Below are positions 19,306 to 28,611 of a DNA stretch of 64,000 nucleotides, piece by piece. The stretch is from Gracilaria gracilis (taxonomy: Eukaryota; Rhodophyta; Florideophyceae; Gracilariales; Gracilariaceae), in contig JARGSG010000231.1 in assembly GCA_030374805.1 (NCBI GenBank), positions 62,001 to 126,000 on the forward strand. The letters run 5' to 3'. Numbering within the stretch: position 1 is the stretch's first letter; each line of letters begins with the position of its first letter. The notes below the pieces were generated by a model, which searched no databases, was not told the DNA's origin, and saw nothing but the letters and a program-made list of their open reading frames with translations. The position numbers were made by a program, and so were the translations under genes.

Positions 19306-20544
19306 CTAATACTTTTCGAAAACAACACCATTCGTAGCTTGAAGCACTCTTCGCTCAGAATCTACGTAGCCAACAGGCTTCGAACCATTTAGCCGCTCTT
19401 GAAGCCAGCTCGAAACTGTAGCGCACGATTCTTTTGATACGATCACAGCCATTCCCATGCCCATATTGAACGTGCGCCACATCTCAAAGCCTGAAATCTC
19501 ACCGGTTTCCTGCAGCCATTTGAACTCTGGTAAGATCGGTAATGCGTTGTCGATGACGAATCCAATGTCGGACCCCAAACGAAGTAGATTAGATAGGCCA
19601 CCACCGGTAATATGAGCAATGCCGTGAATATCATCATACTTACAGGGTCCTTCGCCTTTCCGACACGCCTCAAGTAGATCCGATACTGGATCAACGTAGA
19701 TTTTGGTTGGGTTTAAGAGTACTTCCCCAAGAGTCACATCTCCGTCACGATGACGCCACAGCCCATCACTTCGTGTCCCAGTTTCAAATGGAGCGATATC
19801 TGTAATTGATGCACCACTCTTTGTCAAGATCTTTCTTACGAGCGAATATCCGTTAGAATGTATACCAGAAGACGGGAGTCCAATGATTTTATCGCCGCTC
19901 TTTACTTTTCCTTCCAACTGTTTCCCTTTCGGTAGCCAGCCTAACGCAGTCCCACTAACGTCTATTTCACGAACCATGTCAGGCAAACTGGCTGTCTCTC
20001 CGCCACAGAGACTCACACGCGCTCGCCGACAGGCTTCGCCCAAACCGCGACCTAGAGCAGCCCACGTTTCCTTGTTTGGCTGAGGTGCAGCAATATAGTC
20101 TACAAATGCCAATGGTTCTGCACCTATACATAGCAAATCATTGACATTCATCGCCATGCAATCAATAGCAACTGTGTCGTACACACCCATCTCAGCTGCG
20201 AGTAAGAGTTTGCTTCCCACTCCATCCGTACAGAGCGCGAGCAGATTGTCACCAAATTCAATTAGGCCAGAAAAGCCGCCAGAGTGAGCAACAGGGGCAC
20301 CAGGACTGCCCGGCTTGCGGTGCGCTATTGGACCAAGCGCTGAGATCAAAGACTTAATACTGTCAGATTCGGTCTCGATATTAACTCCTGAAGATGCATA
20401 TGTTAAGGATTCATTTGTGGACATCCTAAAGCGTGCTATATGCCTTCTTCTGCTCGAATTGCCTCTGAAAGAACGACAAAGGGGCACCCCATGACAAGTT
20501 CGTAGAGCAAAAACCGGTTGCGAAACGAAGGCTGGGGATGCCAT
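19306..20544 (-). CDS. purM: phosphoribosylformylglycinamidine cyclo-ligase (AIR synthase), plastid form
   Basis: 412 aa from the ATG at 20544. It starts MASPAFVSQPVFA, a red-algal plastid signal, with a basic leader to about residue 45. The AIR synthase fold follows: the LCTDGVGSKLLLA nucleotide loop, GGETASLPDMV, the GLPSSGIHSNGYSL block, and GIAHITGGGLSNLLR near the C terminus. It makes 5-aminoimidazole ribonucleotide from FGAM with ATP, the fifth step of purine synthesis, which in plants occurs in plastids. It converges on DHFR with a 14-bp gap, and folate supplies one-carbon units to the same pathway, though the pairing may be chance. Confidence 0.94.
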   Translation of the reverse strand: MASPAFVSQPVFALRTCHGVPLCRSFRGNSSRRRHIARFRMSTNESLTYASSGVNIETESDSIKSLISALGPIAHRKPGSPGAPVAHSGGFSGLIEFGDNLLALCTDGVGSKLLLAAEMGVYDTVAIDCMAMNVNDLLCIGAEPLAFVDYIAAPQPNKETWAALGRGLGEACRRARVSLCGGETASLPDMVREIDVSGTALGWLPKGKQLEGKVKSGDKIIGLPSSGIHSNGYSLVRKILTKSGASITDIAPFETGTRSDGLWRHRDGDVTLGEVLLNPTKIYVDPVSDLLEACRKGEGPCKYDDIHGIAHITGGGLSNLLRLGSDIGFVIDNALPILPEFKWLQETGEISGFEMWRTFNMGMGMAVIVSKESCATVSSWLQERLNGSKPVGYVDSERRVLQATNGVVFEKY

Positions 20545-20852
20545 CACTGTCGTCTAATCAAAGACCGGAATTCTGAGACAACGAACGGGATGGCGACGAC
20601 ACCGTGGACTCCCAGGCCTTGGAGCATCTGATCTCTCTCAGTTTCATCCCAAGATCTTGGAGATGGCTTCGATATGGGCCCCTCTCTTGTGAACTTGAAC
20701 GGCAAAAATCCTGCAATTTTGCCTCGCAACATCACGCCACTCGAGGAATTCTGCATGGGGAAGGGGAGTCGAATGATCCGACGCTAACCCCCTTCCGCTT
20801 CGATCGATAGCCGTTTCAACTGCCGCGTGATCTTTGCTTCATCAGCTGAACG
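20545..20852. promoter_or_regulatory. divergent promoter PurM / mitoribosomal protein gene
   Basis: 308 bp shared upstream region. No strong TATA box or repeat was recognised. Confidence 0.4.
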
Positions 20853-21263
20853 ATGCGACCGAAAAACATCATCATCAAGAATCTGGCAGAAGTTCAGGCT
20901 GCAAAAGCGGCTCGACCAGCCGTAATGAAGCCCCAAAAAGTGAACGGAAAGTGGCACATGCCCAAGATGTCAGCTCTAGCCATTGCCCGTCGTCGAAAAC
21001 AATACTTAAAAGCTGGGCGGGAGTGGAAATGGGATATTCCCCACAAGATCGTAGAGAAAAGAGTTCCGTTCAAAGGACATCTTCGGGAACTTAGATATCG
21101 ACAGAAACAAGAGGAAATTGCTCGCTGTATGGCCCGCATGCCAAAGCTGATCGAGGATTATAGAAAGAGAACGGCGGAGCGAAAAAGACAGAAGAAGTAT
21201 GAGGGGCTCGAAGGCCTGCTACGTAAACCCCGAGATATGCCTGCCGTCAAATCTCGATTTTGA
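20853..21263 (+). CDS. probable mitochondrial ribosomal protein, mL59-like
   Basis: 136 aa, very basic. Recognisable elements are G-K-W-H-M-P-K-M-S near residues 32-40, a run of ARRRKQYLKAG, then FKGHLRELRYRQKQEEIA and a MARMPKLIEDYRKR segment before a Lys/Arg-rich tail. This order (G-x-W-x-x-P, FKGH, then MPxxIxxYR) resembles mL59 of fungal mitochondrial large subunits, from memory only. No clear presequence is visible, which is usual for several mitoribosomal proteins. It could be another small basic ribosomal protein. Convergent with the E2 gene. Confidence 0.5.
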   Translation: MRPKNIIIKNLAEVQAAKAARPAVMKPQKVNGKWHMPKMSALAIARRRKQYLKAGREWKWDIPHKIVEKRVPFKGHLRELRYRQKQEEIARCMARMPKLIEDYRKRTAERKRQKKYEGLEGLLRKPRDMPAVKSRF

Positions 21264-21352
21264 ACAGTGCCACAAGCTTGTCAAGAAATTATATACAACT
21301 TGAGTGGGAGAAACAGCCCGAACAGGAACGATGTGTTGCGATACACCTTAAG

Positions 21353-22053
21353 TTATGCGGCAAATCTGAGTGTCCAGTCGCGAGCTGTTTCATCATGTGT
21401 TGTGCGATCTGTCAAGTACTGAACAGCAATCGATCCCACCAAAGGACTATGTGGATTCGGTTCTATAAGCAGACCAGTTATAGCGCTTAGCAAATTGGCG
21501 ACCGTAAACGCTGGGCTCCACACAGAGTTTAGTGAATCCAAGAAGCATATTTTTCCCGAAGAGTTTATGTTGCAATGGTAAATGCGAGTGCGAAAAGTAA
21601 TTTGTGGAGGCGAGAACGGATAATCCTTTGGAAATTGAATCGCAAGGAAGAATACCCCTGAGTGGAATGGTTAGTTAAGATTCAGTTTTGCTCGTGAGAA
21701 GGCATGAAGGACGAGAGAAGATGTCTTTTCCATTCATCTTCTTCATAGCTATTATCTCGCGACTTACCAGATTCATAGGGCGAACCTTCGGGGCCTTCTA
21801 TTGTGGCAACCCATTCATAGATGTTGTCCCCTTTTGGACCGGCAGAGCAATATAGAGGAGGGTCGCTGGTGATTTCTTTCAGCTCCTTCTGAATGCTGTT
21901 TGGCGCACATGAGAGAGGTTGTATTACGGTGAGAACATTGGTATATTAAAGTGGAAGGTCTTCAGGGCTTGACTCATAGTTAACTTACCGCCTCGCGGAG
22001 CCTTTCCGACTCGTGCCCCACTTCGACACGTCGGATGGTCCGGCTTCGCTCAT
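21353..22053 (-). CDS. ubiquitin-conjugating enzyme E2, UBE2E-like, three exons
   Basis: Exons 22053-21989, 21895-21768 and 21657-21353 on the minus strand give 165 aa. Introns are 93 and 110 nt with GTAAGT donors; phases 2 and 1 join cleanly. The UBC fold is read throughout: [47 protein letters not shown], and [12 protein letters not shown]. The catalytic Cys is residue 102 in GKIC. The HCN tripeptide, WSPA and [12 protein letters not shown] place it with UBE2E/UBCD2 rather than UBE2D. One extra residue (Phe) sits directly after the catalytic Cys compared with the usual ICLD. It would carry ubiquitin from E1 to E3 ligases in nucleus or cytosol. Short exons made it invisible to simple ORF calling. 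Confidence 0.88.
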
Positions 22054-22657
22054 CTGCAAAACTGAGGTTGAAAAAGAAGAACAAGGAAGGTAGCAGTTTT
22101 AATCTCCGTCGAAAAGAGAATTCCCTCGGATGCGTTGGGCAGAGACACGGCCAACTCTGCCCTCGACAAAGTCGTGGACTAGCTAGATACCGTGTAGCCA
22201 GGCTGTACAGAAACACCGGGCAGTCGTCCCAATGCCTATTGCTTATCTCAGCGTCGGCAATGAAGTCTGTCAAGCATTGGATTCTGCGTTTTCTTTTTAC
22301 TTTCGCAGTGGTAGGACCAGGAATGTTATCCCATCATCCCCATATCTACCCTTGGTAGATACAAGTAGACTCTTGGCTTCGTTAATGACATTTCAGAAGA
22401 ATCGCTTTTTATTAGCTTCCAAGCCTTGCGCCCACACCACAAGCTGTTTTCGAACACGAACCAGAGCATCGCATACGTCGAGATGACAGCAAGGCAGACA
22501 CGTGTGTTCCATGAGCATCATTCACACAGATCAAGTCCATCTTCAGCACTTCGGCATTCGATTGCAAACCAACTCACGACTTTGAAGACAAAACTACCAA
22601 CGCGACATCGCCGACGGCAACGCTCCGGAAGACTCACTCTCATTTTATATTCGGGAG
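22054..22657. promoter_or_regulatory. divergent upstream region E2 / KTI12
   Basis: 604 bp. Contains short stop-rich frames only. No TATA box, repeat or RNA gene recognised. Confidence 0.4.
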
Positions 22658-23569
22658 ATGGCGCTCGTTCTTTTCTGCGGATTCCCCGCGAGTGGTAAAT
22701 CTACCGTTGCTCACACCCTTGCCGAATTGCTGGCCTCAGAAGGAAAACAAGTCCATATTATTCGCGAGGGGAGCGACTCGTCTACCACGGAGACCGTGAA
22801 AACAAGTGATGAAGCTCCAAGTAGTCAAGAGAATAACTCTCGGCAAGCTCTTTACAAGAGCTCTGGATTTGAAAAGAAAACTAGAGCACGCGTGCGAGCA
22901 GCTACTGAACGAGCCCTAAATCCTTCGAACGTCGTCATTTGTGATAGTCTCAATTACATCAAAGGTTTTCGCTATGAGATGTACTGCACAGCGAAGACGA
23001 GCAGCATGCGGTACTGTGTCGTCTACTGTGAATCCAAGCTGGAAGACTGTCTTCAGCGCGATGCGACCAGAGCGACTAGAGGGGAGGATTCTTATGGTGA
23101 GAATTTAGTAAGAGCAATCATTCAGCGCTTCGAAGAACCACGTGAAAGCAGTCGGTGGGATAGTCCTCTGTACAAAATCGACGTCAGTAAGGAGAATTGG
23201 AAAGACCAGCTGGAGCCCATAAAGAACGCCGTCCTGAATAGAGCCCAAACATTAGCGCCCACAATGGCAACAAAACAACCTCAAAAACATGGAGCGGATA
23301 CGTTGGGCCTCTTAGATAGAATCACACGCGAAACCGAAGCATTACTGATTAGAGAGATTCAAAGTGGCAAAGGTATTGGGGATCATATCAAAGTCAACGG
23401 AGCCTCAAAATCCGTCCGGTTGGAGCGTAAACCGAAGATTGCACAGCTGAGGGATATACGACGGTCCTATCTTAACCTTGCAAGGATGCATCCCCCACAA
23501 GGAGGTTCAACACAAGATTTGTTGGACGAGTATGTTGAATATGTGAATGCTCAACTTCGAACATCCTAA
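22658..23569 (+). CDS. KTI12: KTI12, Elongator-associated P-loop protein
   Basis: 303 aa. Starts MALVLFCGFPASGKST, the Walker A loop at the extreme N terminus that typifies KTI12 and the related tRNA-Sec kinase PSTK. Further matches are VVICDSLNYIKGFRYEMYC, the CVVYCES strand and the AIIQRFEEPRESSRWDSPLY block with the downstream C-terminal helical domain. KTI12 binds tRNA and regulates Elongator, which makes the U34 wobble modifications of cytosolic tRNAs. Length agrees with the family (about 280-320 aa). An inserted Ser/Thr-rich loop at residues 37-60 is longer than usual. Convergent with ORC5, 140 bp apart. Confidence 0.9.
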   Translation: MALVLFCGFPASGKSTVAHTLAELLASEGKQVHIIREGSDSSTTETVKTSDEAPSSQENNSRQALYKSSGFEKKTRARVRAATERALNPSNVVICDSLNYIKGFRYEMYCTAKTSSMRYCVVYCESKLEDCLQRDATRATRGEDSYGENLVRAIIQRFEEPRESSRWDSPLYKIDVSKENWKDQLEPIKNAVLNRAQTLAPTMATKQPQKHGADTLGLLDRITRETEALLIREIQSGKGIGDHIKVNGASKSVRLERKPKIAQLRDIRRSYLNLARMHPPQGGSTQDLLDEYVEYVNAQLRTS

Positions 23570-23709
23570 CAGTGTTTTCAGTCTCAACGACGATAAGCAT
23601 ATGTTTGATTATGCTGCCCGGAAGAGTATGTCGCTCCACGAGTGATGCTCTAGAGTCAGTAGTGGCAATTCAGGTGGAGCCTATACCGCATAGATAGCTC
23701 GATACGTTC

Positions 23710-24993
23710 TCATTCCACATACAAATACTGATCAAGCATGATGTTGAGAGAATCTGCTATTCGAAACGCAGTATCTTTCGTGATATTGCACCGGTACTTT
23801 GGCTCCGTCAGAATATCCCCTCCTGCTTCGCTCGAGAGCAAGCCCAACGTAACTAGAGTTGAAACCTGCACAAGTAAGCTCGTGGAAACGAAGGCTGTCA
23901 CGCTTTCGTTTGTATCCGTCCCTCGCTTCCGAGGAAAGGAATCGGGAGCTATAGACGCAGCGATTGCTAGCAGTCGTTCAAGGACAAACGCACGATCTTG
24001 CTGTTCTGGTCTCTTTGCCTTGGAGGATCTGCGTCGCCCAGTTCTCCCGGATGAAAAGAATCGTGAATCTTGTTGCGGCGGATTTCGCGAAGCGAGAAAT
24101 GCAGCAATGAGAACTGTGCGGGTCGCCATTGAGAGCGAGGATTCGTACCCTTCACATTGCTCAGGTTTGTCCAGAACGTGAAGGGCTGTTTCTGGGGGCT
24201 CGTTGCTTGTTCCGTCTGGTTCCAAGTCGTGTGACGTTAATCTACGCCGATACAAAGACTGCAATGCGATAGCCAATCGATTTTGGATTTGATTGAAGGC
24301 TGCTGCGGGATTCTTTTCTCGTACCGCTTTCATATAGTCAGGAAAGAGCTTGTTACATACAACAGATAGTTCATGTATGTCGGTGGTCGTCTTGTACATT
24401 ACGCTTACGACAGCCTTAGCGTAGCCAGGATAAAGCTTTTCGGCCAATTTGGGATCCGTTGTTTCGTCGTAGTCCATCACATTACACAAGTTTTCAACTG
24501 CTTCGTCTTCCTTTGGTGGCGGTAGAAAGATCTCAAGAGGATCGGGTACGGAATGATTCAAGTGGAAGCGGAAAGAACTCCATGACAAACGACTTATTAG
24601 AATTACTCTGAGCTTCAAATTTGTTGTCAAAGACGGCATTGAAACAATTGTATGAAGAGCTGAAGGCGAAAATGAAGAAGAAATGAGTCTTTCGGCGCGG
24701 GAAAAAATGTACACAACTGAATTATCATGACTTCTGTTCAGTCGAGATATTAGAATTGAAGGATCAGCAGGAACACGTTCTCCTAGAATTGCTGAGTATA
24801 GATGACGGTCTGTGTGGTTTAGAACACAGTCGATGTGTTGCGTGTGGCAGGCTTCGGGTAAAGTGCTATTGATGGAGTCGAAGTTAGAGGCGGTGGAAGA
24901 ACCATGTACAAAGATTGTGCGAGGCTGGGGAGAGCTTAGATTTGACTGCAGGTTTTGTAGCCGTGATCTTCGCCCGACGGAGGAATTATCCAT
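23710..24993 (-). CDS. ORC5: origin recognition complex subunit 5
   Basis: 427 aa, ATG at 24993. The C-terminal ORC5 region is clear: TRTVLIAAFLASRNPPQQDS, RFF, an FVLERLLAI segment and VSTLVTLGLLSS with YRCNITKDTAFRIADSLNI near the end. The N-terminal AAA+ part is degenerate. Where Walker A (G-x4-G-K-T) is expected the sequence reads HGSSTASNFDSINSTL, without the Gly-Lys-Thr, and the Walker B strand reads VVYIFSRAERL without the Asp. ORC5 is part of the six-subunit ring that marks replication origins and loads MCM. In most organisms it binds ATP without hydrolysing it; this copy probably binds none. Confidence 0.85.
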   Translation of the reverse strand: MDNSSVGRRSRLQNLQSNLSSPQPRTIFVHGSSTASNFDSINSTLPEACHTQHIDCVLNHTDRHLYSAILGERVPADPSILISRLNRSHDNSVVYIFSRAERLISSSFSPSALHTIVSMPSLTTNLKLRVILISRLSWSSFRFHLNHSVPDPLEIFLPPPKEDEAVENLCNVMDYDETTDPKLAEKLYPGYAKAVVSVMYKTTTDIHELSVVCNKLFPDYMKAVREKNPAAAFNQIQNRLAIALQSLYRRRLTSHDLEPDGTSNEPPETALHVLDKPEQCEGYESSLSMATRTVLIAAFLASRNPPQQDSRFFSSGRTGRRRSSKAKRPEQQDRAFVLERLLAIAASIAPDSFPRKRGTDTNESVTAFVSTSLLVQVSTLVTLGLLSSEAGGDILTEPKYRCNITKDTAFRIADSLNIMLDQYLYVE

Positions 24994-26395
24994 TGTGAAT
25001 CAAGTTGAAGCCAACTGCGGATTCCTCTCGTCACTTCGGTCTTAAACACAGGACGGAGGATAGGAGACGGTCGTGATTCGTGATTAATAGTACCGTATGT
25101 CACCCTAACAGGAAGATATAACACTCTTATGAATCCCCCGAGGCTTGGTCGAAGAAGCTCAAAGCCGGGTCGGGTCCCCTGCACTCCTTTTTTTCATGCT
25201 AACAAAAAAAGAACCTCTGCTTTATCAAAAAGCATTTATTATTTATTGACCGTGGATCTTTTTTCACGCGTGCTCTTCTTCTTATTTATGAGCTTCGTAT
25301 CTACCCTTGGTACGTTGATTTCTCGAACGTCGTGAGGTTCATAATGAACCAATACCTACAGCACTTTATCTACGTATGCTAATATAGCTGCTAACTTGAA
25401 ATTTTCAGTCGTGCTACGATCACTGAGCTACGTTGTTGTTGCGCAAACAAAGCGCTAGATCTCCAAGGTATTCTCGGTTGCGTTAGAGCATTTCGCTCGT
25501 GCTCAAGTCATTTTCAGCTTCTTTGCTTTACCTCTTGAGGGCGCCACACAGAAAATAGACAGACGTGTCTCTGTCTTAACTACGAGAATCTGTAGTAACT
25601 TCCCTATTCCGAAACTCGGGGGAATTAACTTTTCTGTTCGAAATAGTGTCCTCTCTTCAGGAGACCAACAACTTTTAGGGCCGTTGTCCCATCATTTCTA
25701 ACATGGACAATTTCATTCGTGAAGACTTTAATGTTTCCAGTCTTACGCTCTGTATCGCTCAAAATGCACTTTGTCTTGCATATTAAGTTTTGAAGAACTT
25801 TCGGGGAATTAAAGCATTCCCTATCAAGAAAAGAAACCGATGTTAAACTCTGTTTTCCTTTAATCATCAGGTGAGTTGGATGAAATCCTACTAAGGTAGC
25901 TGCTGAATTGCTTTAGATTTGAAACACTGAAGTTTCTGCGGATGCATTAAGTTTTCCATACACAACACGTTCAATGGATGAGTTCGGCTCGTGGTTTAGA
26001 CATCAAACTCGAAGATCTTCTTCTTCTTTAATTGGATAATGAACTCGAAGATGTCTACTGAATTTTTCAGACAGGTTGAGCTTCTTTCTATTGAGATATT
26101 GTATATTTATGTTTCAAATAAAGAACTTGAAGACTGGAATTTAGGGTCTGAAAGCTTGTCCCTGAGCTTTCTTGCCAAAGAAGAACGATGATGATGACAT
26201 AAATGTCGAAGGAGGACAGAGGAGGAGGCGTTCCAAAACCAAGAAGCTGCTGTTGAATACCGTTAGATCACACACTGCAAGTTGCAACAGCAGCAATGCT
26301 TCATCTCCCCCCTCATAAAATTATGCAAAATAAAGGGAGCCCAACTTGGAGTATCTGAAAAACTGAAGCAGAGTAGATACGAGATCGTCGTCTAT
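24994..26395. other. divergent intergenic region ORC5 / DEAD-box helicase
   Basis: 1.4 kb, AT-rich. The longest ATG-started frame (25625-25867, minus, 80 aa) has no recognisable domain. C/D-box-like words (GATGAAA, CTGA) near 25878-25905 are too weak to call a snoRNA. No tRNA or repeat boundary found. Confidence 0.4.
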
Positions 26396-28123
26396 ATGAT
26401 GAAAAGCTCGCCCTTTCCCGTGGAACAGTCTTCTTCTTCGACCGCGCCTTGGCCGAAAAACGTTCTGACGATGAAACCTGCACGGCTGCCTTGCTTCCTA
26501 ACAGCGTCGAGTCCCGCCGCGCCGCGCATCTCGCGATGGAGCTCATCTTTTGGCTCATCTTTTACCGGCCAAAAATGTCCTTCCAAGACTCCCGTCTGCC
26601 TTGTCAGTCGCGTTCCTATTCACTGCCAACCTCCAACTGCCGTAGCGTTCGACATTAAAAAGGGTGTAGAACGTAAGAGGGAAACAAACATTCCTGCTTC
26701 TACGACTCCACTATTCACAACGTCCACTTTCGCAGCCCTCGGACTCAGTGAAGAAATTCAAGATCATCTCAGGACTATGGGCATTTCAAAACCCACAGGA
26801 ATTCAATCTCGAGGAATACCGCCAATTCTGGGCGGCGTCAATGTCATTCTTGGTGCGGCCACTGGGTCGGGGAAGACGTTTGCCTATTTGTTGCCCGTTG
26901 TTCAGCAACTGAAACAAGCTGAACAGATGCGCATTGAAGGCGACCCTCCTCTTCGAGTTGCAAGAAGGCCACGAGCATTGGTTCTTCTTCCGACCAGGGA
27001 ACTTGCGGAGCAGGTGGAAGACGTGACTCGACGAATGTCCCATGTCGTGAAAATGCGCGTTCTTGGTACATTAGCTACTGGGCCTGGTTCTATGAGAAAA
27101 CTGCGTGATCGCCTGAACAGTCCCGTGGATGTGATGGTTACAACCACTGGTCGACTATTACAACTGCTAGAAGATCGTTTGATAGACGTGCGTTTCGTGA
27201 AACATGTGATCATTGATGAAGTGGATACTTTATTCGACAAGGGCTTTGAGACAGAGCTCAAGAAGATTTTGTGGTGGTGTGCAGGTGCCAAATCGAACGT
27301 GAGAAACGAGCCGCAGTTTGTTGCCGCTGGCGCTACTCACCCACGAGCAGCGGAGGCAATATACAAAGAAGTGTTTCCAAATGCCAAACGAATCAATGTG
27401 GATTTGCATAAGGCTCCACGTGGACTGGAACAACGATTTGTTTACGTAGGAGCGAATACAAAACTTCAGGAACTGTCATCCTTCTTGAACGAGACAAGGC
27501 GTGGAAACGATTCCAAGGATAATCGAATGATGGTGTTCTGCAATACAATCGATTCTTGTCGGTTTGTGGATCATTTCTTGACAGAGGGCGGACACATAAC
27601 GTCGTGCATTCACGGCGATATTCCGTTAGCGCGCCGAGAAAAGGAGTACGAAAGTTTCAGAAACGGGGAGAAGCCGTTGTTGGTATGCACAGATATGGCG
27701 GCAAGAGGTCTGGATAACCTGAAAATTGACCATGTAGTGTTGTTCGACTTCCCCAATTCGGCAGTGGACTATCTGCATCGTGCGGGAAGAACTGCGCGTG
27801 CTGGAGCATCTGGAAGAGTGACCAGTTTCGTTGGAAAAAGAGACATACGTCTGGCAAGAGCGATTCAACGCGCTGGGCTTGAGGGAATCGATGCTCTTGA
27901 AAGTGCGAGAATCGCCAGAGAAGAAGATGAAGAGCGAAAACGACGCGAAAAGGAAGCGGCGGAACAGAATGATGCCATGAAAGCAGAGGAAAGTGGCGGC
28001 GTTGATACGAAGTTGAAAACGGGAAGCAGAATGGGCATGAAGCGCGCACGGTTTGGTTCCAAAGGTAGAGGTACGGGTGGCATGCGGCAAAAAAGAGGCG
28101 TTGGTGGTAGACGGAGAAGATGA
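26396..28123 (+). CDS. DEAD-box RNA helicase (DDX28/RH39-like) with DEVD motif II
   Basis: 575 aa from the ATG at 26396; an ATG at 26471 is also possible and would start a Ser/Arg-rich organelle-type leader. Motifs in order: Q motif (GISKPTGIQSRGIP), Walker A GAATGSGKT, Ia PTRELAEQ, Ib TTGR, motif II Asp-Glu-Val-Asp instead of DEAD, motif III as Gly-Ala-Thr instead of SAT, IV region MVFCNT, V TDMAARGLD, VI HRAGRTARAG. The C-terminal 80 residues are Lys/Arg/Glu- then Gly/Arg-rich. The overall pattern resembles organellar ribosome-assembly helicases (DDX28, RH39). The leader suggests mitochondrion or plastid, but this is inferred. Convergent with DPM3, 19 bp apart. Confidence 0.85.
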   Translation: MMKSSPFPVEQSSSSTAPWPKNVLTMKPARLPCFLTASSPAAPRISRWSSSFGSSFTGQKCPSKTPVCLVSRVPIHCQPPTAVAFDIKKGVERKRETNIPASTTPLFTTSTFAALGLSEEIQDHLRTMGISKPTGIQSRGIPPILGGVNVILGAATGSGKTFAYLLPVVQQLKQAEQMRIEGDPPLRVARRPRALVLLPTRELAEQVEDVTRRMSHVVKMRVLGTLATGPGSMRKLRDRLNSPVDVMVTTTGRLLQLLEDRLIDVRFVKHVIIDEVDTLFDKGFETELKKILWWCAGAKSNVRNEPQFVAAGATHPRAAEAIYKEVFPNAKRINVDLHKAPRGLEQRFVYVGANTKLQELSSFLNETRRGNDSKDNRMMVFCNTIDSCRFVDHFLTEGGHITSCIHGDIPLARREKEYESFRNGEKPLLVCTDMAARGLDNLKIDHVVLFDFPNSAVDYLHRAGRTARAGASGRVTSFVGKRDIRLARAIQRAGLEGIDALESARIAREEDEERKRREKEAAEQNDAMKAEESGGVDTKLKTGSRMGMKRARFGSKGRGTGGMRQKRGVGGRRRR

Positions 28124-28142
28124 ATGGATGGTGATTAGGTTG

Positions 28143-28355
28143 TCAGGTATGGGGGTCTGATTGGAGATCAAAGCCTCGCTGGATTAGATGATTGCGGGCG
28201 CGTTCGATGTCCTTGAGGAGTTGTTGATGAGCTTCGCGGCATTCTGGGAAGGTTGCGACGCCGTGAATGATGTATGCGGCGGAGTAGAGGCCGAACAGCA
28301 GCACAAGTATGATAGGGACTGCAATTGCGACTTGAAGCGCGAGCGGTATGTCCAT
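28143..28355 (-). CDS. DPM3: dolichol-phosphate mannose synthase subunit 3 (short)
   Basis: 70 aa. One membrane helix at about 7-32 is followed by the DPM3 signature GVATFPECREAHQQLLKDIE and an amphipathic coiled-coil tail ending in the RGFDL region. DPM3 anchors the catalytic subunit DPM1 in the ER membrane for dolichol-phosphate-mannose synthesis, feeding N-glycosylation and GPI anchors. Known DPM3 proteins are about 90 aa with two membrane helices; the first helix is absent here. The frame upstream runs into a stop before any ATG, so either the protein is genuinely short or a first exon was not found. Confidence 0.78.
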   Translation of the reverse strand: MDIPLALQVAIAVPIILVLLFGLYSAAYIIHGVATFPECREAHQQLLKDIERARNHLIQRGFDLQSDPHT

Positions 28356-28611
28356 GTTAGTGCCAGAAGCTGACTCTTCTTGTCGAAGTGGACGGAGAGA
28401 ATGGTCGTTGAGACGTAAAGACGAAGCGGCTATCTAATCCCACCTGGCACTTGATGTTGACTGGCCTTGCCTGTTATCATCGTCGTGGATCAAACTGTAA
28501 GCACGATTCGCCATTCCCACGAAACGTCACTTTCAGGGATTTGTTCGCGGATGTTTTGCACGTAGGAATAAAAATTAATTTGGTGTTCACTATCATTAAT
28601 GGGAAGTGTAA

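Noticed and set aside
25878-25905. C/D-box snoRNA-like words
   Set aside because: The box C and D words are too close together and have no terminal stem.
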